Position numbers and translations under genes: made by a program
The notes under the pieces: generated by a model
Seen by the model: only the letters and a program-made list of their open reading frames with translations
Told to the model about the DNA's origin: nothing
Databases searched by the model: none
NCBI GenBank assembly: GCA_963580455.1
Contig: OY756960.1
Coordinates: forward strand, 27,525,238 to 27,589,237
DNA: 64,000 bases
Direction of reading: 5' to 3'
Origin: Euonymus europaeus
Lineage: Eukaryota > Streptophyta > Magnoliopsida > Celastrales > Celastraceae
Shown: positions 59,363 through 64,000 of the stretch, piece after piece
Numbering within the stretch: the first letter of the stretch is position 1
Layout of the letters: every line of letters starts with the position of its first letter

Positions 59363-60112
59363 CCTCACAAGGTGGGCATTCATAGAGAAGATTGGCAGGA
59401 ATTTCGGCTTTTGGCAATGGTCTCTTTTGATCACATCTGGCGTTATCGCAATGAGCTCGTCTATGGGGCTTCTGCCTTATCTCCCCGCTCTGTTATACAT
59501 AAAATCCAGCAGCTTTTGGTGCGACATTGTCGGGCTTGGAGAGTGCGGGATTCTATTCCTATGTTTTTGTCAGATGATTGGATTCCTCCGGCTCGTAATC
59601 ACGTGAAAATTAACTTCGATACTGTGCTGTCCTCTAATGTCTCTTCCTCGGCAGCCATAGCTAGGTCTGTGAATGGGGAAGTGATCTTTGCGTGTGTGCA
59701 CAGTGGTCTTCGTGTAGATCCCTTGGTGGGGTAAGCAAGTGCTCTAGCTTCGACTGGGTGTTCAAGAATGCTATAGACTTGGGTTAGGCAAGGTGGAACT
59801 GGAGCTGATGCCTTGCTTGTAGTGCATGTTATATCTGAGGTGCCATTGGCTTCCTCTTATTGAATCTCGGATTAATGAGATTCGGGCTATGCTTGGGCAT
59901 TTTGAGAATTGGTCTATTTTGAAAGTTAGCAGGCGACAGATTGTTTTACCAAATGAACCGTGACCATGTATTTTTTGAAGCATTTCCAATAAATTTATGG
60001 TAGCTTTTTCAGGATTGACTTTCCAGTAATTTAAACCCTCCGGATCACCATTTCGGTTTGGAGGTGGTCGTGTTGTAGTTTATGCTCCTCTTTGTGCCAA
60101 ATAAAAAAAGAG
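59363..60112 (+). mobile_element. Second LINE 3' fragment (RNase H-like end)
   Basis: A 5'-truncated non-LTR retrotransposon remnant. It contains EDWQEFRLLAMVSFDHIWRY, then HCRAWRV and NHVKINFDT, which parallel [27 protein letters not shown] and NGVKVNFET of the intronic LINE at 3665-5800. Beyond a stop near 59730, RNase H-like residues continue in other frames (GTGADALLVVHV, then RINEIRAMLGHFENWSILKV). The 3' end, CTTTGTGCCAAATAAAAAAAG at 60091-60111, has the same form as the first copy. Confidence 0.8.
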
Positions 60113-60630
60113 TGATTATTGATTTGTGAAATTTAAATTTTAAAATAATAATAAATTAGGGCTTGCAGAGTAGTTCGAAATATCCAGACTACAAAAACCA
60201 GTTTATGCTTCAAGATGAGAGTACAGCACACCCTCATGAATATTACGGAATTTCAAGACCAAGCAGCGAGTTCAGAGAAACTAGAGCTTTCAGAGTACGT
60301 GCACTTATCCAGATCACAAAACAAGTTTACTAATAAAAATGAGAGCACAGCATGTTAGAACTTGAATCATCATGGACTAACAGGGTAATGATACCATGAA
60401 CTATTTCGAATAAATATTAAGAATCTCAAGGTTTGATAATAGAATTTTATTGACTATCTACCCGAGAAACATGAGCAAATATTACATTTCTGCTAGCTTG
60501 AAAATTATAAGAGACTACCCAGTCCTTAAATTACTGTAAGTGCCCGCCACAGATGACGCGCTAGTCTAATTCATATGTTCTAACCCCGTTCTAACAAATT
60601 TGAATGAAAATATGCACGGCGTACCACTAT
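60113..60630. other. Intergenic DNA, 3' flank of the A_thal_3526 gene
   Basis: AT-rich DNA between the LINE end and the stop codon of the minus-strand gene. It includes the presumed 3' untranslated region of that gene. Nothing else was recognised. Confidence 0.4.
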
Positions 60631-63600
60631 CTAGGATTTCTCTTCGTCCGACTGAGAGCCTGGACCAGGGACAGAGTCAACAAAAAACTCCTCCACTGGA
60701 AGAAAAAAAAAGTACAAATATCCACTTCAGTTCATACATGATAAATCAATGGTAAAAATATGTACAATGTAGAGATGCTCCGATACAAAAGGGAGAGCGA
60801 ATTCAGATGGGAAATTTGAAGAAGATGGGAATTCAGATGGGACACACAAAAGTATGAAGGCCAAGAGATAGATTCACATTACCTATGTCATCTGAATCTG
60901 AGGGCAGAAAGGGAGAACCAGGATTGTTTCCAAGGGCCCCTAAATCTGTTTACACAAACAATTCCAAGGCAGAACAATCAGGCCTTCATTAGAAAGATAT
61001 CTAGTTAGAAAAGCACAAAATATATGGAGTCAGTGTCTGAGTATTGACAGAACTACGATGATGGTTATGGAGAATAAATGTCATGAAATAAGAGACAGAA
61101 CAGACACTTATTACTCTGTGCACTCTCTCTTTCCTCCATTACATCTGTGTCTACAATCTGACTGAAATCATACATTGAATCACAATAAACACTTCACCAG
61201 AAGGCAGTGACCAGCAACGAACAAAATTAGTAGATATGAGTGTAAAAAATGATTACTTCAAAACCAAATTCCTTTTGGCCTACACACATTTAGTGAGAGA
61301 TCAGCAGCAGGGGGTGGCAAAGCTGCTGACTTGCAACACAATTTCAATTGAAACATCAAACTGGAGAATAAGAATAAAGTTAAGCCACAACTTACCCCCA
61401 AAATTTGACAAATCTGCAGTCAGATCTGAGAGGCTGAAATTCCAGTGAATTTGATCCAATGTTCTGAGGTAATCCCTGGAGTTTCCAGCCCCACCGTCAG
61501 GTCCAAGCTCCAATCCTAACGAACTTGCCACATGTGATGTGAAAGTTGTGTCTAGAGCAGAAGTGTCAACTCCCATTCTAGACATGTCTGGTGCAGTGAA
61601 AGGGAAATGACCACTAGGTTCGGCAGACGTAGGACTCACAGACATTTCTGACATAACACTGCTAGGAGGAACAACAGGAGCTATTTCAGCTGCACTTGTA
61701 TCCATCATCATCCTAGAAGAAAAGAAGCAGATGCCATTGGCAAGTTCTTGAGAAAGAAGTTTTGAAAATGGAAAATCAGATTCATATTTCTCAAACATAA
61801 ACCTCATTTAAATGGTGGACAATCCCAAGTCATTGGAACAGACTGTGGGTGATAAAATAAAGTATATTTTAAGGAAAAGCCACAAAAACAAAAGTACGCT
61901 TGTCAGAAATAAAATATCAATCGAGCTTCAAGAAAACAGGAAGGAAATAGTAATTAACAGGAGTATTGTTGAATGCTATAATCTTGGGTAATAAATACAT
62001 TTGAAGCATAACCGTAAATCATAACAATAACATAGGTGGATATATCATTGGGAAGCACCAGTATTAGTTCCACAACAAAAGTAACAATTAAATAAAGATC
62101 AGATGCATGGAATGACTGAAAGGGGGCAATGAAAGCGGATGCATAAATGATGTGCTTGGAATTAACAATTACAAGTCAAATACAGAAGAAAAGATACAAA
62201 AGTTCTCACTCATTCCCAGAATTCATCCGAATGGGTTGAAAATTGCCCGGTGCAGGAATCCCATTAACCACATGACAGCTTGATATTCCACAGCTCATGG
62301 AATCAATATGGGGTTGGCCTGGAGCTGGAATTGGAGGTTGTTGTAGCACAGGGTATCCCATAGGCATGTTGTTAACTGCAATGCAAACTAGTGGGATTGA
62401 ATAATAATGAAAGGGACACAAAAATTCCATATCAACACACAACCATCGACCACGACATATTTTCAATTGATTCCAAGACTTTGAACATAAGGATCCAAGA
62501 ACCACAACTCTATGCCAAAGAAAGCAATAAACCAAAATATTAAAGAAATTTCTGCATATACAAGTTAGGAAATGGCAAACATATATGTGTCTATGGCATG
62601 GTTTTAAAAATCGTTCGAGGCGGACGCCTCGAGGCGCGCCTCGAACTGAGGCGGAGCTCCGCCGATCCCAGGCGTACGCCTGGGAGAGTTTCAGGAGAGG
62701 CGTCCGCCTCTCTTGACTGAGGCGTCCGCCTCTCTTGACTGAGGCGTCCGCCTCAGACACTGAGGTTCTGAGGCGGACGAGGCGTACGACATGAAACCTG
62801 GGCTGTTTTTGTGGGCTTTCTGCTCTGAAATTGAAGACCCAGTAAGCAGCTCGCCAGCTCCAGCTCTGTCGCACCTCATAGTTTCTTCTCGCCTGCCCTA
62901 ATTGAAGAGTGAGAGACATCGCAGCTGCTGGGAAAGAAGTTGCAGCTGCTGGAAAGAAGATTCAGCGACATCGCCGATCGCCCTCCTCTCCAGCTCCAGG
63001 TATTTCATCTCTCCCTCTCTCTCTCTCTTCTGCTTCTCAGTTCCTCTCTCTCTCTCTTCTGCTCACTTCTCTTCTGCAGTTCTGCTTCTCTCTTTTCTTC
63101 TCAGTTCCTCTCTCTCTCTCTTCTGCTCACTTCTCTTCTGCAGTTCTGCTTCTCTCTATTCTTCTCAGTTCTTCTCTCTCTCTTCTGCTCACTTCTCTTC
63201 TGCAGTTCTGCTTCTCTCTTTTCTTCTCAGTTCTCTCTCTCACTTCGTCCCTGCTTTGCGAATCCCTGCGTTTTTTTGTTTTGCGGATATGCGGATGACT
63301 CTTTGGAGGACCCAACAAGTGATGAAGATGATGATGACTTTCAGATTTTAATTCCATAATATGGAATTAAGGACTTGCCGACTTAGAGATAAACTATGAA
63401 TATTTATTTTGTTTTGGTTTGGATTAAACTTTTAGGCTTTTGATGCTTTAATATCTTTTGAATTGATAAATGATGGTATTCATATTATTTAGAGTCATAC
63501 ACTTGAAGTCTTTAATTATTTTGTTGATTCACTTTGAGGCTTACGCCTCGCCTCATACAAGGTGAGCGCCTCGATTCCTAAAAACGATTTTTAAAACCTT

Positions 63601-63930
63601 GGTCTATGGGTCATTTAAGATAATATTAAAGACATCTAGAATACTACTAGCATTCTATATGTTAAAATTAGCAATAACCATAGGATTCTCACAGAAAATC
63701 CGTAAACAGACCTCAAAAATATTCGTCACTCTACTTGTAATCAACTTACCAGACATGGGATGAATCCCATTTTGTATAGGAGCCAAGGGAACCTTTGGAG
63801 ACACAGGAACAGGATACTTCATAAGATGAAACTGATGCTCAAGCAAATGATTGAAAAAAAGAATCTGCCTTTTCAATTTCAGCCTTATGTAATAGGCCCG
63901 GAAGAATTCTGCATTTTCTTCTTCCAACTT
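60631..63930 (-). CDS. Plant protein 1589 (A_thal_3526) family protein, 3' part of gene
   Basis: The function of this family is unknown. Five visible exons in coding order are 63930-63750, 62375-62210, 61712-61396, 60945-60883 and 60695-60631. They join in frame to the stop at 60631; the 5' exons lie beyond the right edge. The first visible exon opens KLEEENAEFFRAYYIRLKLK, which matches the end of the A_thal_3526 domain (W-x-x-LE-x-EN-x-EFF-x-AY), then QILFFNHLLEHQFHLM. The rest is low-complexity and rich in Pro, Gly, Met and Ser (MPMGYPVLQQPPIPAPGQPH; TLDQIHWNFSLSDLTADLSN). The end is acidic (EEFFVDSVPGPGSQSDEEKS). The intron between the first two visible exons carries a 1005-bp hAT-like element. 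The family assignment rests on the short domain end, so the name is moderately sure and the exon chain is surer. Confidence 0.8.
62597..63601. mobile_element. 1005-bp non-autonomous hAT-like element with 8-bp target duplication
   Basis: The left end is CATGGTTTTAAAAATCGTT, and the right end in reverse is CAAGGTTTTAAAAATCGTT: a 19-bp inverted repeat with one mismatch. Flanks are GTCTATGG at 62589-62596 and 63602-63609, a perfect 8-bp target-site duplication. Both features fit hAT transposons. Subterminal DNA is packed with GAGGCG/CGCCTC repeats in both orientations, which can form strong hairpins. The interior has a 64-bp pyrimidine-rich repeat and a short acidic frame end (DPTSDEDDDDF, about 63309-63342) that might be a relic of a transposase tail. 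Its insertion is in an intron of the A_thal_3526 gene. Confidence 0.88.
63041..63230. repeat. Three 64-bp pyrimidine-rich tandem repeats
   Basis: Units 63041-63104 (64 bp), 63105-63168 (64 bp) and 63169-63230 (62 bp) share TTCTGCTCACTTCTCTTCTG and CAGTTCTGCTTCTCTCT. They differ by one base change and a 2-bp length difference in the CT tract. They lie inside the hAT-like element. The three overlapping open frames across them arise only because the strand lacks purine-rich stop codons. Confidence 0.9.
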
Positions 63931-64000
63931 CTGCCAAACTAAGAGAAAGAATACAAAAAAAAAATTAAACTCTAAATTTCAAAATGTCAAACAAGACAAC

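Noticed and set aside
62206..62919. Long minus-strand frame reading from the transposon into a true exon
   Set aside because: Only the part at 62210-62375 is exon; the rest is hAT-like element and intron, shown by the TTGCAG acceptor at 62376 and the in-phase link to the exon at 63750-63930.
62902..63359. Three overlapping plus-strand frames rich in Ser and Leu
   Set aside because: They come from the CT-rich 64-bp repeat of the transposon, which lacks stop codons in every frame.
1..64000. tRNA genes, rRNA genes, CRISPR arrays or prokaryote-style operons
   Set aside because: None was found. The only tRNA-like promoter boxes belong to the SINE at 41820-41980, and the repeats present are transposon-related or simple tandem duplications.

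Overview
This is a stretch of nuclear genome from a flowering plant, most likely a eudicot. The signs are AT-rich intergenic DNA, split genes with GT-AG introns, and plant-only families: a WRC-JmjC demethylase, a REC/TSS CLU protein, a cytochrome b561-DOMON protein, an nsLTP and an A_thal_3526 protein. Degenerate LINE, SINE, hAT-like and CACTA-like fragments lie between the genes and in long introns. I could not name the species. Exon boundaries are hand-spliced models checked for reading frame and splice dinucleotides; transcript ends are not determined.

Layout. (1) 664-13566 (+): a 12-exon JmjC histone demethylase of the JMJ25/JHDM2 class with an N-terminal WRC motif. Its 6.3-kb first intron is packed with transposon debris: a CACTA end, MITE-like pieces, a LINE 3' part and a 763-bp hAT-like element with an 8-bp target duplication. 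(2) 15109-16266 (+): a frameshifted CNX3 (MoaC-type molybdenum cofactor enzyme) copy. (3) 18547-19968 (+): an intronless nepenthesin-type aspartic protease. (4) 21158-24016 (+): a UVSSA homologue. (5) 26440-29524 (+): a SINAT-type RING E3 ligase. (6) 29941-31655 (-): unrecognised coding-like sequence, a 290-bp near-perfect tandem duplication, and a lone last exon of a DUF212 (acid phosphatase/haloperoxidase-related) gene. (7) 32706-34295 (+): a DOMON-cytochrome b561 protein. (8) 36122-49579 (-): a 23-exon REC/TSS-type clustered-mitochondria (CLU) protein of 1849 residues. (9) 54171-54893: a non-autonomous DNA transposon with three internal 157-bp repeats. (10) 56130-56650 (+): a remnant of an RMF-like F-box gene. 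(11) 57948-58448 (+): a non-specific lipid transfer protein. (12) 59363-60112: a second LINE 3' fragment. (13) 60631-63930 (-), running off the right edge: an A_thal_3526 (plant protein 1589) gene whose intron carries a 1005-bp hAT-like element.

The genes do not form a pathway. The order does carry information. From memory of Arabidopsis, CNX3/aspartic protease/REC1 lie together on chromosome 1 (At1g01290, At1g01300, At1g01320). Aspartic protease/UVSSA/SINAT3/DUF212 protein/b561/RMF lie together on chromosome 3 (about At3g61820 down to At3g61730). This window looks like the merged ancestral block from which the two Arabidopsis segments were fractionated, and three of its members (CNX3, the DUF212 gene, the RMF-like gene) are decaying here. 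I found no clear novel system. The most notable items are this decay pattern, the recent 290-bp duplication, and the transposons caught with intact target-site duplications.
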